Assembly (NCBI RefSeq): GCF_000003605.2
Contig: NW_003156245.1
Location: forward strand, 226,101 to 248,385
DNA: 22,285 bases
Direction of reading: 5' to 3'
From: Saccoglossus kowalevskii
Lineage: Eukaryota; Hemichordata; Enteropneusta; Harrimaniidae
Under the pieces are notes generated by a model. The model saw only the letters and a program-made list of their open reading frames with translations. It was not told where the DNA came from and did no database searches. Position numbers and translations under genes: made by a program. Position 1 is the stretch's first letter. Each line of letters opens with the position of its first letter. This document shows positions 1 to 9,225 of the stretch, one piece after another.

Positions 1-588
1 TAGTCAATACATGTATGTTTCATACCAGATAAGTGGTTAAGGTGCACACTCAATATTTTTACTGTAATTTGTGACTTAATTAGTGTCTGCTAGCAAATAG
101 ATAGGGCAGTTCTACCATAATTATGATTTCCATATTTTAAAATTTTCTGCTAATTATTAAATGTCACCTATCACAAATGGTAGTCAATACATGTATGTTT
201 CATATAACATAAGTGGTTAAGGTGCACACTCAATATTTTTACTGTAATTAGTGACTTAATTAGTGTCTGCTAGCAGAAAGAGCAGTTCCACCACAATTAT
301 GATTTCCATATTTTAAAATTGTCTGCTAATTATTAAATGTCACATATCACAAATTGTAGTCCATACATGTATGTTTCATACCACATAGGTGGTTAAGGTG
401 CACACTCAATATTTTAACTGTAATTTGTGATTTAATTTATTGTCTGCTAGCAAAAAGAGCAGTTCTACCATAATTATGATTTCCATATTTTAAAATTGTC
501 TGCTAATTATTAAATGTCACCTATCACAAATTGTAGTCAATACATGTATGTTTCATACCATATAAGTCGATAAGGTGCACACTCAATA
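1..588. repeat. 177-bp tandem repeat, about 3.3 copies
   Basis: A unit beginning tagtcaatacatgtatgttt recurs at positions 1, 181, 357 and 534, giving periods of 180, 176 and 177 bp. Each full copy carries the same landmarks in order: ataagtggttaaggtgcac, actcaatattt, tgtctgctagc and a run near taaatgtcac. Copies differ by scattered substitutions and small indels. The fourth copy breaks off near 588, so the array runs out of the window to the left and stops here. It looks like satellite or the internal array of a larger element; no coding potential was seen. Confidence 0.93.
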
Positions 589-589
589 T

Positions 590-609
590 TTCCCAAAAAA
601 TATTGGGAA
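590..609. other. Short perfect hairpin
   Basis: ttcccaa (590-596) is followed after six bases by ttgggaa (603-609), a 7-bp perfect stem at the point where the 177-bp repeat array ends. It may mark a repeat boundary or be chance in AT-rich DNA. Confidence 0.4.
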
Positions 610-611
610 TC

Positions 612-1119
612 GTGTTTATATACACTCACATAGAGATACACTTTCAGGGGGAGTGAGTACATTTGTTAGAATTTCTCTGTTTAAATGAATATTAGCCATT
701 TACATTAATATATTGATGTCAAACTGTGATTACGTGATGCAAAAAGATGTGATAAACCTTGATTCAAAGCATTAGTATGCCTGATAGACTGTGGCTGCTA
801 GTGTGTCTGCTAGCTTCCACTGTCTGCTAGCTTCAGCCGAGTCTTCTCGTTGGCTACAATGTGTATGCTATTCCAAAATATTTGAGAACCTTCACTAAAA
901 ATCTGTGACAAAATCATGCATAAATATTAATTTTAGTGATAATCATTAATGTTTTGTAACATGTACATAATAAGCTTGACGATTCAAATTTCAAGTTTAC
1001 TCAAGTTACACTGTGGAGTTTGAAGTATTAACATCTATGTGCTTTCATTACAACGAACTGGTGCTACGTTCATAATAACGACGATTCTGTTATTTGAAAG
1101 AAACTACTATGATGCTCTT
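612..1119. other. Non-coding stretch, no gene seen
   Basis: AT-rich sequence without a supported exon. The motif tgtctgctagc, which is part of the 177-bp unit, reappears twice around 800-835, so this may hold decayed repeat material. Confidence 0.5.
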
Positions 1120-1391
1120 AACCTTATTATTATACATCTTTTTTCCAAGGATATATCATGGGAATGCCGAAATCCCAAATGTTTTAAACAGAATTAGCGA
1201 ACTTCTCTGTGTGGAGTGTGGCTAAACCCTGGTGGAAGCCACGTTTGTTTGTTTTATTATTAGAGGAAGCTTACGGGCGTAATCACTCATATTTGGAATT
1301 TGAATTTGAAAAAAACTCGTAAAACACTGCAAAATTACAATACGCTGTAACTTATGGCGTTACGGTGACAAATGTATAATAATATAAGGTT
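1120..1391. mobile_element. MITE-like element, copy A
   Basis: The ends are near-perfect inverted repeats: aaccttattattatacat (1120-1137) and atgtataataatataaggtt (1372-1391), with two extra bases in the right arm. The interior is non-coding and matches copy B in direct orientation, including the block around catgggaatgccgaaatcc and the block around taacttatggcgttacggtgac near the right end. Size, terminal inverted repeats and lack of an ORF fit a miniature inverted-repeat element; the superfamily cannot be named from this. Confidence 0.75.
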
Positions 1392-1392
1392 A

Positions 1393-1510
1393 TTACGAAG
1401 ATACCTCAAAGTATGCACGAAGACAGTACAGCAGCAGTATCGACGGACGCGCAGTGGAGGTCGATGCGACATCGTACTGTCTGAGTGTATACTTTGAGGT
1501 ATCTTCGTAA
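1393..1510. repeat. Foldback (inverted repeat) between the MITE copies
   Basis: Positions 1393-1414 and 1489-1510 are a perfect 22-bp inverted repeat (core gaagatacctcaaagtat). The pairing continues inward with few mismatches to agacagtac near 1421 and gtactgtct near 1474. The arms surround a GC-richer centre. Pairing also extends weakly outward into the inner ends of the flanking element copies. It could be a second, nested foldback element, or the junction of two element copies. Confidence 0.8.
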
Positions 1511-1514
1511 TGAC

Positions 1515-1791
1515 TTATTATTATACATCTTTTCCTACCAAGGATACATCATGGGAATGCCGAAATCCAAAACGTATAGAACAGAATCAGCGAACTTCCT
1601 TGTATGGAGTCCGGTCAAACCCTGGTGGCAGCCATGTTTGTTTTTATTATTATAGGACGCTTACGCGCGTAATTATTCCATATTTGGAATTCGCATTTCC
1701 TAATATGGTAGTATAAAAATACCCCGTAAAATACCGCAAAATTACGGCACGCTGTAACTTATGGCGTTACGGTGACATATGTATAATAATA
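1515..1791. mobile_element. MITE-like element, copy B
   Basis: Second copy, direct orientation relative to copy A, bounded by ttattattatacat (1515-1528) and atgtataataata (1779-1791). Internal homology to copy A is clear but diverged by substitutions and indels. A short open frame inside it is not shared with copy A and is not treated as a gene. Confidence 0.75.
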
Positions 1792-1800
1792 GATAATAAT

Positions 1801-1817
1801 GACCAAATCATTTGGTC
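1801..1817. other. Perfect 8-bp palindrome near the 3' end of gene B
   Basis: gaccaaat and atttggtc flank a single c. It lies just beyond the proposed gene B poly(A) signal in transcript direction and beside the right end of element copy B. Its meaning is unknown. Confidence 0.5.
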
Positions 1818-1839
1818 TTTCCTCAACTGTTTCACTGTT

Positions 1840-1845
1840 TTTATT
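1840..1845 (-). promoter_or_regulatory. Candidate poly(A) signal of gene B
   Basis: AATAAA on the minus strand, about 250 nt after the proposed stop at 2096-2098. It is the first canonical hexamer I found downstream of that stop, and it implies a short 3' untranslated region. Confidence 0.4.
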
Positions 1846-2095
1846 CCTCTTTCGTTATTATGACCTTCTCAGTTCAAACAAATCCACTACTATAAACAAT
1901 CATCACAATATTGTACGCGACCTGCTTATCCTCAAAATAATTATTCTACACCATTCACTTTAGGAGTAACAGTATGTAAAATGTCAGTCACCAAGTCATT
2001 TGAATGTATCTAGTCGTCAATATTCCATATTACAAAACACACATAAATGTTTTTCATTCAGTTCATGCTTTTAGAATATGAAACCGGTGGTCAAT

Positions 2096-2361
2096 TTATA
2101 TACCACAGCTTTCTAATGGGTAACCAACATGACATATTTCCCAACGTATAGCAGGATTTGCCGTATAGCACCATGTTTGTATTTCGGCATCTGGGTTTCG
2201 ACAATAGTTGTGGTTGCCCAAACCAGTGTCTGGAAAGTTTGACGGAGTCCTTGTATGAGGATGTGGAGTTTGGACTGTCCATTTTTGACAAGTTTCACCG
2301 CTGATGGTAGTGTTCACTATTCCACGGTAGTCACTTGCATCTAGTTCTGTATAGCACTCAA
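2096..2361 (-). CDS. Gene B exon 6: second kringle domain and stop
   Basis: An acceptor after a run of 16 T (minus strand) opens in phase 1. The exon encodes a full kringle: all six cysteines (ECY, ETC, NYC, TWC, EIC, ESC), the DYRG motif and the HNYCRNPD core. At the second acidic position of the usual lysine-binding DxD motif it has Glu (PDAE). The frame ends at TAA three codons past the last cysteine (C, G, I, stop). A G|GTATAT donor at that point would make a symmetric 258-nt exon, the same length as the other gene B kringle exon, so a further downstream exon cannot be excluded. Confidence 0.92.
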
Positions 2362-5300
2362 CTAAAAAAAAAAAAAAAACTATGTCAATGAGAAAGAAAG
2401 AACACAAGAAAAAACACGTGCAACATATACCGTACTAATTGATTTATACTCCATGATAAAAGATGTTTCTTTAATTATTGAATATTTTGGATGTTCAACA
2501 ATATAACGATATTGACGACATTTGAACATTATAATGTCAATACTGAATGTTGTTTGATTCAATAAACAATGACACAATAAATAAAATATCAACTTTACAT
2601 TGTGTATGATGTTGAGTAGACGCATAATACAATACTATGCAGGATTACTATTAATAAATTGTTATGTGTTTGAATGTGACGCAATTTGAAGCAGTCCCAT
2701 TTTTTTACAAACAAATTTGCGACAAAAATAGTGCACTTACCCGGATCGGCTCCAGGCAAATTAGTAAATACATCCGATGTGATCATTGTTGTAGCTGTTG
2801 TCTCTGATATTGTGTCAATATATGTTTCCGTTGTTTGAATTGTGACAGTGGTAGCTTCCGTTGTTCCCATAGTGGCACTACTTACTTCCGTTGTTACCAT
2901 ACTGTGAGTAGTTTCTTCCACTGTTTTTATAGTATGAGTAGATGGTCCTGCTGTTTTTATAGTAGTAGTGGCTGTTTCCGTTGTTCCCATAGTGATAAAA
3001 GTTGCTTCCGTTGTTCCCATAGTGATATAAGTTGCTTCTGCTGTTTCCTTAGTGTCAGTAGTTGCTTCCAATTTTTCCATAGTATGAGGAGATGCTTCCG
3101 TTGTTCCCATAGTAGCAGTTGTTGCTTCTGTTGTTCCCATATTGACAGTAGTTGCTTCCACCGCGTCCAAAAAGATAACAGGTGTTTCCGTTGTTCCCAT
3201 AGTGATAGTAGTTGCTTCCATGGTTCCAACAATTGCAGACGTTACTTCCGATGTTTCTAGAGTGGGAACAGTTGCGTCTGTGACATTTGTTGCTTCCACT
3301 GTTTCCATTGTGGTTAATCGTCCCGTTGTTTCCGTTGTGGTAAATAATGCTTTTGCCGTTTTAATTGTGGTAAAAATTGCTTCCGTACTGATTTCCGTGG
3401 TGCATGTTGATTCAGTTGGACTCTGCGTTGACATTTCTGGCATTCACACAAAAGAAGTGTGGTTAACTTAAATTGTCAAAATTTGTTTATACATTACTAT
3501 TCATACAATATATTGGCTGGCAATACGTGATTTCATTGAACATAATTTCACAAATTAAAATAGAAATGCAGTTTAAATGGCAGTAATGTTGTCATAAACC
3601 TCCGAATTCCAGTACTGATTTAGGTGAAGAAGAGCCAAAAAGCATAATTATCATTAACGATGAAACATTCTGACTAATATCATCATGATTCTATCAATGA
3701 TTTTTTTCCTTGTGGTGTGGTAGTTCTACTGATGTTACACGCATGAATTGCATAATAAACAAATAAATAAACTCTGTTTTATTATGTCATTATGTCATCA
3801 ACTTACCGAATATTCCCGGTGAAGTGGTACTTTTCGCACCTATACATGAAAATACGAACAATTATTTCTGTCGATTAGCTGTTATAATTAGTGTATTAAT
3901 ATATTTTCCTTATCCATTAAAAAAAGTTATATCACAAGCCAATGTTTTCAACAGTAATTAATATCTGTGACCATGTAATAGTATATTCAAAATGTTGTTT
4001 TGAATCAACAACTATTTATATAACCACCCAATCTATATCTTACCCTGCGCGGTCGCCGTACAATTTTATTGCAAAATTATCAAATCAACAAAGACCATAT
4101 CCATTGACTAATGCTGAGAAATACCGACATCCCGTTTTGTTTATTTAATCATTTGAAACAAAGATAATGATAAAACGAAAATTTATATTGGAAAAATGGT
4201 GTAATCCAATTTTCATTATGTAACGTCGCGCAATCAACAAATCTTGTAACATTCTAAAACAATTGCGCTATAAATTAGCTTTTTCCTTTCTTTTGTTGAT
4301 CGTTGATTTAGCTTATATAGTATAAGGTATTTATAAATATACACCTCCGTTGAACTATATGTTGAAACAAGGATTCACCCGAATATGAAGTAAATGAATA
4401 TGAGTTTATAAGTGCAATACTTATTACAGTTTTCACTAGGTTCTCCTATATCACAGTAATTCCAGCCATCAGAATGATTTATAAAGCACCAAGCTGTTTT
4501 ATCTCCGTCAGGATTTCTGCAATAGTTGTGGTCTCCGATGCCTCTGTGTGATTTGTTTTCTGACATTTGCCAGTCATATTGTTGCTCTTTATCGGTCCAT
4601 ACAGCACACACTTCGCCACTCACTGTCACTTTCACGAAACCACGGTAATCTCTTCCATCGGCCTTCTCATAACACTCTGTTATTGCTGAAATATATACAA
4701 TTTATATATAATCTCAAATGTATGTGCAGAGATATTATTGAAGGTTATTAACTGTTAATATATATTTACCTAATTTATTTTTCCGGGATACTAGCACTAT
4801 GATCATGCCCAATATAGCAATGGATAAGGCGACAGCAACTACACAAATTGATATTGATGTGAAATGAAACCACTTTTCCTATTGGTAAAACCAGAAAACA
4901 TGATAAGAATACTTAGGAATAATTGGATTTGTAAGGTATTTTTTTCATTACTCGCTCTAATATCAATGGCTATGATTTTCTGCTATCTTTAAAATTTTGT
5001 ATGTGTAAAACATAAATATAAAGACCATTCAGGGCCTATATATATGATAATATTACGATGAAAAGTGATTTTATTTCGATCAAAGATGGAGACGGGAAAT
5101 TAAAGCCAAAGGAATTATCAACATGTCTGTCTGCTTATCTACAGGCTTATCTTTTCTTATACTCATTTAATATATGATGTCATTTATGCTATGTCCTATA
5201 TTATGAATTGCTCTGATACACATATGTTATAAGAGGTCATTTGTTACATTATTATGGCCCTTATTTATACAGGGCCATTTGTATTATGCTCTTCTATTAT

Positions 5301-5436
5301 ACAGAGTCATATGTGTTTTTCTTTGTTGTACAAGGTAATTTATGCTATGCTTTTATATTATAAATGTTCATTTCTGTCGTGATATGTACTTCGCTATATG
5401 AACGCGTACAAGTAGCTTGCTCACCTTTACTGTCAT
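2096..5436 (-). CDS. Gene B: predicted type II membrane protein, kringle-mucin-kringle (six exons)
   Basis: Joined exons 5436-5425, 4878-4770, 4685-4428, 3839-3807, 3436-2741 and 2361-2096 give one continuous frame of 457 codons plus stop; after the phase-0 first junction, every junction is phase 1. Residue layout: tail 1-12, membrane segment about 13-34, kringle from 45 to Cys127, a short Ser/Thr linker to about 137, a Thr-rich repeat region about 138-369, and a second kringle to the C-terminus. Kringles are extracellular binding modules, so the C-terminal part should face outside. The flanks of the membrane segment are both basic (K4, K6 and R36, K37, K39), so charge alone does not decide topology. 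The product is probably a surface protein with a glycosylated stalk. It differs from plasminogen-type proteins in having no protease domain. The start exon is the weakest part of the model. The last exon could splice onward at a possible donor after 2104 instead of ending at 2096. Confidence 0.72.
2741..3436 (-). CDS. Gene B exon 5: Thr-rich repeat (mucin-like stalk)
   Basis: A 696-nt phase 1-1 exon between an acceptor ending GCCAG and a strong donor CCGG|GTAAGT. By hand count about 80 of roughly 232 residues are Thr. Much of it is a 10-residue repeat of the type EATTxTMGTT, encoded by a 30-bp minisatellite, with about 14 clear and a few decayed units. Glu at unit starts makes it acidic. There is a single Cys near its start. 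Repeats of this kind are typical O-glycosylation scaffolds. Long open frames on the opposite strand here are by-products of the 30-bp period. Confidence 0.88.
2835..3260. repeat. 30-bp coding minisatellite
   Basis: On the plus strand the unit resembles gttgcttccgttgttcccat followed by agtgatata-like bases, repeating every 30 bp with no frame-shifting indels. Copies near 2970-3040 and 3090-3210 are closest to each other, while the outer copies are more diverged. Confidence 0.9.
3807..3839 (-). CDS. Gene B exon 4: 33-nt Ser/Thr mini-exon
   Basis: The bases GTGCG...ATATTCG lie between an acceptor (TATAG) and a strong donor (GTAAGT). In phase 1 they read AKSTTSPGIF after the first two bases, matching the Ser/Thr character of the next exon. 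Its first two bases, GT, rebuild the last kringle cysteine (codon 127) with the T that ends exon 3. Confidence 0.75.
3840..4427 (-). other. Gene B intron 3, no exon seen
   Basis: AT-rich intron. A donor-like site near 4043-4048 on the minus strand was tested, but every frame upstream of it is closed. Confidence 0.6.
4428..4685 (-). CDS. Gene B exon 3: first kringle domain
   Basis: A 258-nt phase 1-1 exon. It carries DYRG, the core GDHNYCRNPDGD, and five complete cysteines plus a sixth completed across the intron (T|GT). The PDGD pair keeps both acidic positions of the lysine-binding site known from plasminogen kringles, and AWC supplies the aromatic residue beside them. The donor chosen, AACT|GTAATAAG, is the only nearby one in phase 1. 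A later GTATTG is phase 2 and does not fit the next exon. Confidence 0.93.
4770..4878 (-). CDS. Gene B exon 2: membrane segment
   Basis: A 109-nt exon, phase 0 in and phase 1 out. The translation begins EKWFHFTS and runs through a roughly 22-residue hydrophobic stretch (from ISICVVAVALS to IIVLV) followed by SRKNKL. A stop lies in frame immediately upstream, so a splice acceptor (AATAG) is needed. Its last G joins CA of exon 3 to make the Ala before ITECY. The stretch is long enough for a transmembrane helix and could serve as a signal anchor. Confidence 0.85.
4879..5424 (-). other. Gene B intron 1
   Basis: No exon is visible. The stretch at about 5170-5375 is a degenerate repeat, listed separately. 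Confidence 0.5.
5172..5375. repeat. Degenerate short tandem repeat, about 31-60 bp spacing
   Basis: Successive copies start with forms of gtcattt: gatgtcatttatgc (5172), ggtcatttgttac (about 5233), ggccatttgtattatgc (5271), gtcatatgtg (about 5305), gtaatttatgctatgc (about 5334) and gttcatttctg (about 5365). Copies are AT-rich and diverged. Confidence 0.5.
5425..5436 (-). CDS. Gene B exon 1 coding part (start codon)
   Basis: ATG ACA GTA AAG is followed directly by a near-ideal donor, GTGAGCAAG. It ends in phase 0, exactly the phase that exon 2 needs, giving MTVK-EKWFHF. The base at -3 is G. A short cytosolic tail before a signal anchor is common in type II membrane proteins. The 5' untranslated part continues upstream but its start is not defined, and no clear TATA box was seen. 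Confidence 0.6.
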
Positions 5437-8400
5437 TTCGTTGAACTTGTGTTTCGAAAAACCTGTCAAAAATACACAATATTTGTTTTAAAAATGCCAG
5501 CTATTGTTGTTTCACGCCAGATGGGACAATATTCGCTAATATCCTCGGCCACGGCAAATTTGGTGTTTGACATACTGTGTAAAATGTCTTCTGTTAGCAT
5601 ATTCTCTATGCAGCCGTGTTATATTCGTGTGAGCGTTATGCAGAATGATGTAAAAAATACAACATGTAGAAAAATTTTGTAATCTATGAGATTATGTACT
5701 TTTTACGTTATTGCTTGCGCTGTGTGTATTTTCGGAAGCATCTCCTGCAATATTCGATTCATTTTATTTAGAAATGATTTGTATTTGGTCATCATGTATT
5801 ATATTTGAATACATTGCAGTTGACGTATTTATTACCGTTGAAAACAAATATGTTATATGAAAAACATTCCAGATCCGGTATAATACACACACTAAATAAT
5901 CTACTGTTTGTTTGATAATATTGTTGGCTTGATTTGAACACTTTCGATCTTAGATACTATTGAACTAATTGTCGAGTATAAGCAAATTGATTTCCAAAAA
6001 AAAAAAAAAGATTTACAGACAGTGTTTTATTCATTGTATTGACACACAACAGTGTATGCTAAATATAGGAAAATATTCGCCGCCATTTTTCTAGCTGCAA
6101 ATATATTTGCAACGATGCCCAAACATGTGAAAGTGCAACAACGAAATGTGTCATCAATATGGTATCGTGTAGTTCCTTTTACATGCTACATTGCTAAATA
6201 CATGACTCAACATATACTTACTCACTCGTATTTTGATCACTCTTAGTTAGGGTCGCTGAAATCCGACGTCGGCTGTACGAATGTGTTTATCTCAACCTGA
6301 ATACTAGATGTATTGAAGATATTGAGGATGTATTGAGCGATGAATATATACGACCATGCAGGATGTATATATGTGTTGTTCATTGTCACATGTGAATCAA
6401 ACTATCATCCTTGCAAGATAAATTTCTGCTTATATTTTGAGAGAAGTTGCATACAAACAGCCATGCAATATACAGTAGTTGTTTGTTTTTCCGCTCGAGT
6501 TGTCCGGTTTCACCAACACGCCGCCCAGTTATTCAAAAGTATCGGATTATGTCTATATTTATGACTTGTCATATTGCCAGCAAACACGAATATTATAATT
6601 CGTTGTTTTTTAAGGTGAAAATTAAGCAATCAAGTAATATTCACAAAAATAAAATATCACGAGTTCAGTAAGCCGAAGTTGTACTCCAATATATGGCTTG
6701 TATTATGTTTATTACGACGTTTAAGGTGGACATACATGATTCCAATAGCTCGAAATTGTGAGGTTTAAAGGTCAAGCTTTTTTTTCAAGGCTAAATATGT
6801 ATTACCAAATACGACGACGAATTGTACAATGTACATATGATACACCGGAAAATAGAGGAATTTTATTTACCAATCTCTGAACTCTGAACAGTTTGACCCT
6901 ATTGTAACCTACTAAAATAATGCGAACATCAAATTACAAATGAATCATTGAGATTAAGTCGCATGAATATTTCTTCAGGGTGGACAAGAATCAATCTTGT
7001 CGATATGATTACTGTCATCATAATGAAAATATGTTGCTTTGTCACTGATCGGCGTATGTATTAGAAATGTATTCACATACATTTATGTGAAAGTGTAATA
7101 TAAATATACATGGTATTTTAAATTTGTATGTTAAGGACTAGTACATTCAAAAACACAATGATAGTTTACCTTGTTTATTTATTGTGAAAAAACATTTATA
7201 GTATTTGAATATTCAATTAAATGTGTCTCAGTTCCTCTCTGCATATATCTGTCCATTTATCGAAGCAACAGGGCAGGCATTTTGACATGCGCCCTCTATT
7301 GGCAGTTTGTGGTAAGTCGAACATGATAGTTGTTGCTTCAAATAAGGGGTGTTTTGTAAAGTATCTGTATTCGTATTTGTATTTGTATTTTTTGTTTGTG
7401 GATTTTAGTTGTGATAGTTTTTTTCCATTATGATTTTAATAATTTGATAGTGTATTTACGAAAATGTGAATTGTTTTGAAAAGCAATCAAGTGATAGTTT
7501 CTAACCCCCTAAGATCAAAATAGTTTTATTACATTAACACAAAATAACAACTCCATAACGGCTGAGACTGTTTGATTTGGTTAGACCTAATAAATATAAT
7601 CTCGCTGCATTTTGGCATTTTTTTTTTTTTTTATTAATTGCATTCTATAACTGATGCTAAATGTTAGGGGTCGAGAATAAATTTGCTCATGACCTGATAC
7701 ACATGACAAATTGCGTTGTAATTTCCCTTGATGGACAAGCCATCTCCGGTTCTACGTTATATTGTTTAATATCGCTTATCAACAGGTGGTAGCTTATGGT
7801 ATATACCACATACTTATGATAAAAATGACTGATATATAAGTACCTTTTCCCCGGACAAACGTTGTTTTATTACATACATTTATATATATACATCATATGC
7901 GATTTTGATAAATATGCACAATTAGGTTGCATGCTGCCATCTATGTTTCAACAGAGTCTATGCTGTGTAAATTTGATTCGTCATACGGGTAACGCCCTCA
8001 AAAATGAGCCCGACACTACATATTAAATAGACTAAATCAATTTCAAATTTATTTACTAAACCAGAAGTATAACAATAACGTAGCATGTAAAAGCTCTTAC
8101 TGAAATCCCAGACATACTGATATTACTATGCATCTCGTCAGGTACGTAGTGAAACTACTATCGTTGCTATCCAAAAAATATTAAAGTTCGACCTCAATTG
8201 ATCTCTAAGATAATTACTTTTCATAGCATAGATAATTTTGTTATGATAACTTAGTTTAGGTTATATTCTAATGTATTATTATATATAAACTTATGCAAGG
8301 TAATATGTGTAAGCCTTTTGGTATAAGATTTCCCAATCACCAACTTTTTAAATGATTCAGTATTCCTAATGTAAGTACATACTTTTTTATACTTTTTTAC

Positions 8401-9005
8401 ATACACTATATACACTGTACTTGCTGGAATATTACCATTGTGTCTTTATATGTGACGTGTAATTCGCTACGACTATTACGACGTTTGTAAAAAAAAGTCG
8501 TTTATATTGTATGGGAAACGTTCTACACAATGACGAGTTGTCATCAACATCGAGTCATCATCTATAAACTTAAATGGAAATTAAGGAAATTACATCATTT
8601 ACTGACTGATTGATGCAAACCTGCCAAACCAATTGTAATTTTTTAAATTTAATTTTCAATTATAATTTCAAGTGAGAAATGTTGGGTTTATAATTATTTA
8701 TAAGTGTAGTTGATTTGTTTTGTGGACTCCGGTGTGTCAGAAGAAGAGTATGTGTATAATTCTGAATTAATGACTAAGAATATCAAGGAGAAATGTAAAC
8801 TACAGGATATTTGTAGCGATTTTTAATGAATGGCAATCAAATCACGATGTATGTCAATAGCTTTATATCTACTTCCTACTAATCTTAATGGCGAAAATTA
8901 ACAGACAAGTAGCTATATAGTTACCTCATATGAGTGTGCCCATTAGTGTATACTAGTCTACTAATATTATTACTTCTGGTAGCATGCCACATTCATAAGT
9001 GTGGG
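5437..9005. other. Intergenic region between gene A and gene B
   Basis: About 3.5 kb of AT-rich DNA. I found no exon with matching splice sites and no recognisable protein on either strand; the short open frames here have no domain or motif. Poly-A/T runs occur near 5996-6009 and 7619-7632. The gene B promoter and 5' untranslated sequence should lie at the low-coordinate end. Confidence 0.5.
7361..7392. repeat. Hexamer microsatellite (gtattt)n, imperfect
   Basis: gtatctgtattcgtatttgt continues as atttgtatttt: about five imperfect six-base units. Confidence 0.7.
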
Positions 9006-9011
9006 TTTAAT
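9006..9011 (-). promoter_or_regulatory. Candidate poly(A) signal of gene A
   Basis: ATTAAA on the minus strand, 144 nt beyond the gene A stop. The next AATAAA I found in that direction is about 1.1 kb away, near 8047. Confidence 0.35.
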
Positions 9012-9154
9012 AATTAAGACTATATAACTACTTAATAAATACATAAAGTAAATAAGACAGTTATAATACAATGTTCTTCTAATACACATCTGCATGTTGA
9101 TTTTAAAAAGTAATATATGTTACTACGTCGTTACCAATGACTGATTCATAATAA

Positions 9155-9225
9155 TTAGGTTGCTGTCAAAGTTACAGGCACAGGAGTTGATGCTGCTAGT
9201 GGTGGTGGTGGCGTTGTACAGCCCG
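9155..9225 (-). CDS. Gene A last exon: CTLD 2 tail and stop
   Basis: An acceptor TTACAG opens in phase 1 to read PGCTTPPPPLAASTPV and ends at TAA (9157-9155). It parallels the tail exon after CTLD 1 (PGCTTPSPS), including the extra Cys just beyond the domain. It stops where the first tail exon splices onward. Confidence 0.82.

Noticed and set aside
1510-1716. Open frame within MITE-like copy B
   Set aside because: It is not conserved in copy A and shows no protein motif; non-coding element sequence explains it.
2835-3260. Long plus-strand open frame, Cys/Ser-rich, over the gene B repeat
   Set aside because: It is the antisense shadow of the 30-bp Thr-codon repeat; a repeat with no frame-shifting indels keeps several frames open. 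No start context, splice sites or domain.
3142-3471. Plus-strand Val/Ala/Ser-rich open frame
   Set aside because: Another shadow of the same repeat; it ends just outside the real exon without its own signals.
4021-4120. Donor-like GGTAAG (minus strand, about 4043-4048) as an extra gene B exon
   Set aside because: All three frames upstream contain stops before any usable acceptor.
6052-6671. Several 64-74 codon plus-strand open frames between the genes
   Set aside because: They lack motifs, splice support and codon bias; this length is expected by chance in 3.5 kb.
9155-9225. Splicing of the gene A tail exon to the membrane exon at 4878, making one gene
   Set aside because: The only phase 0 donor (CCT|GTAACT) is weak, an in-frame stop follows, and the ATG exon at 5436-5425 with an excellent donor fits better. 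Not fully excluded.
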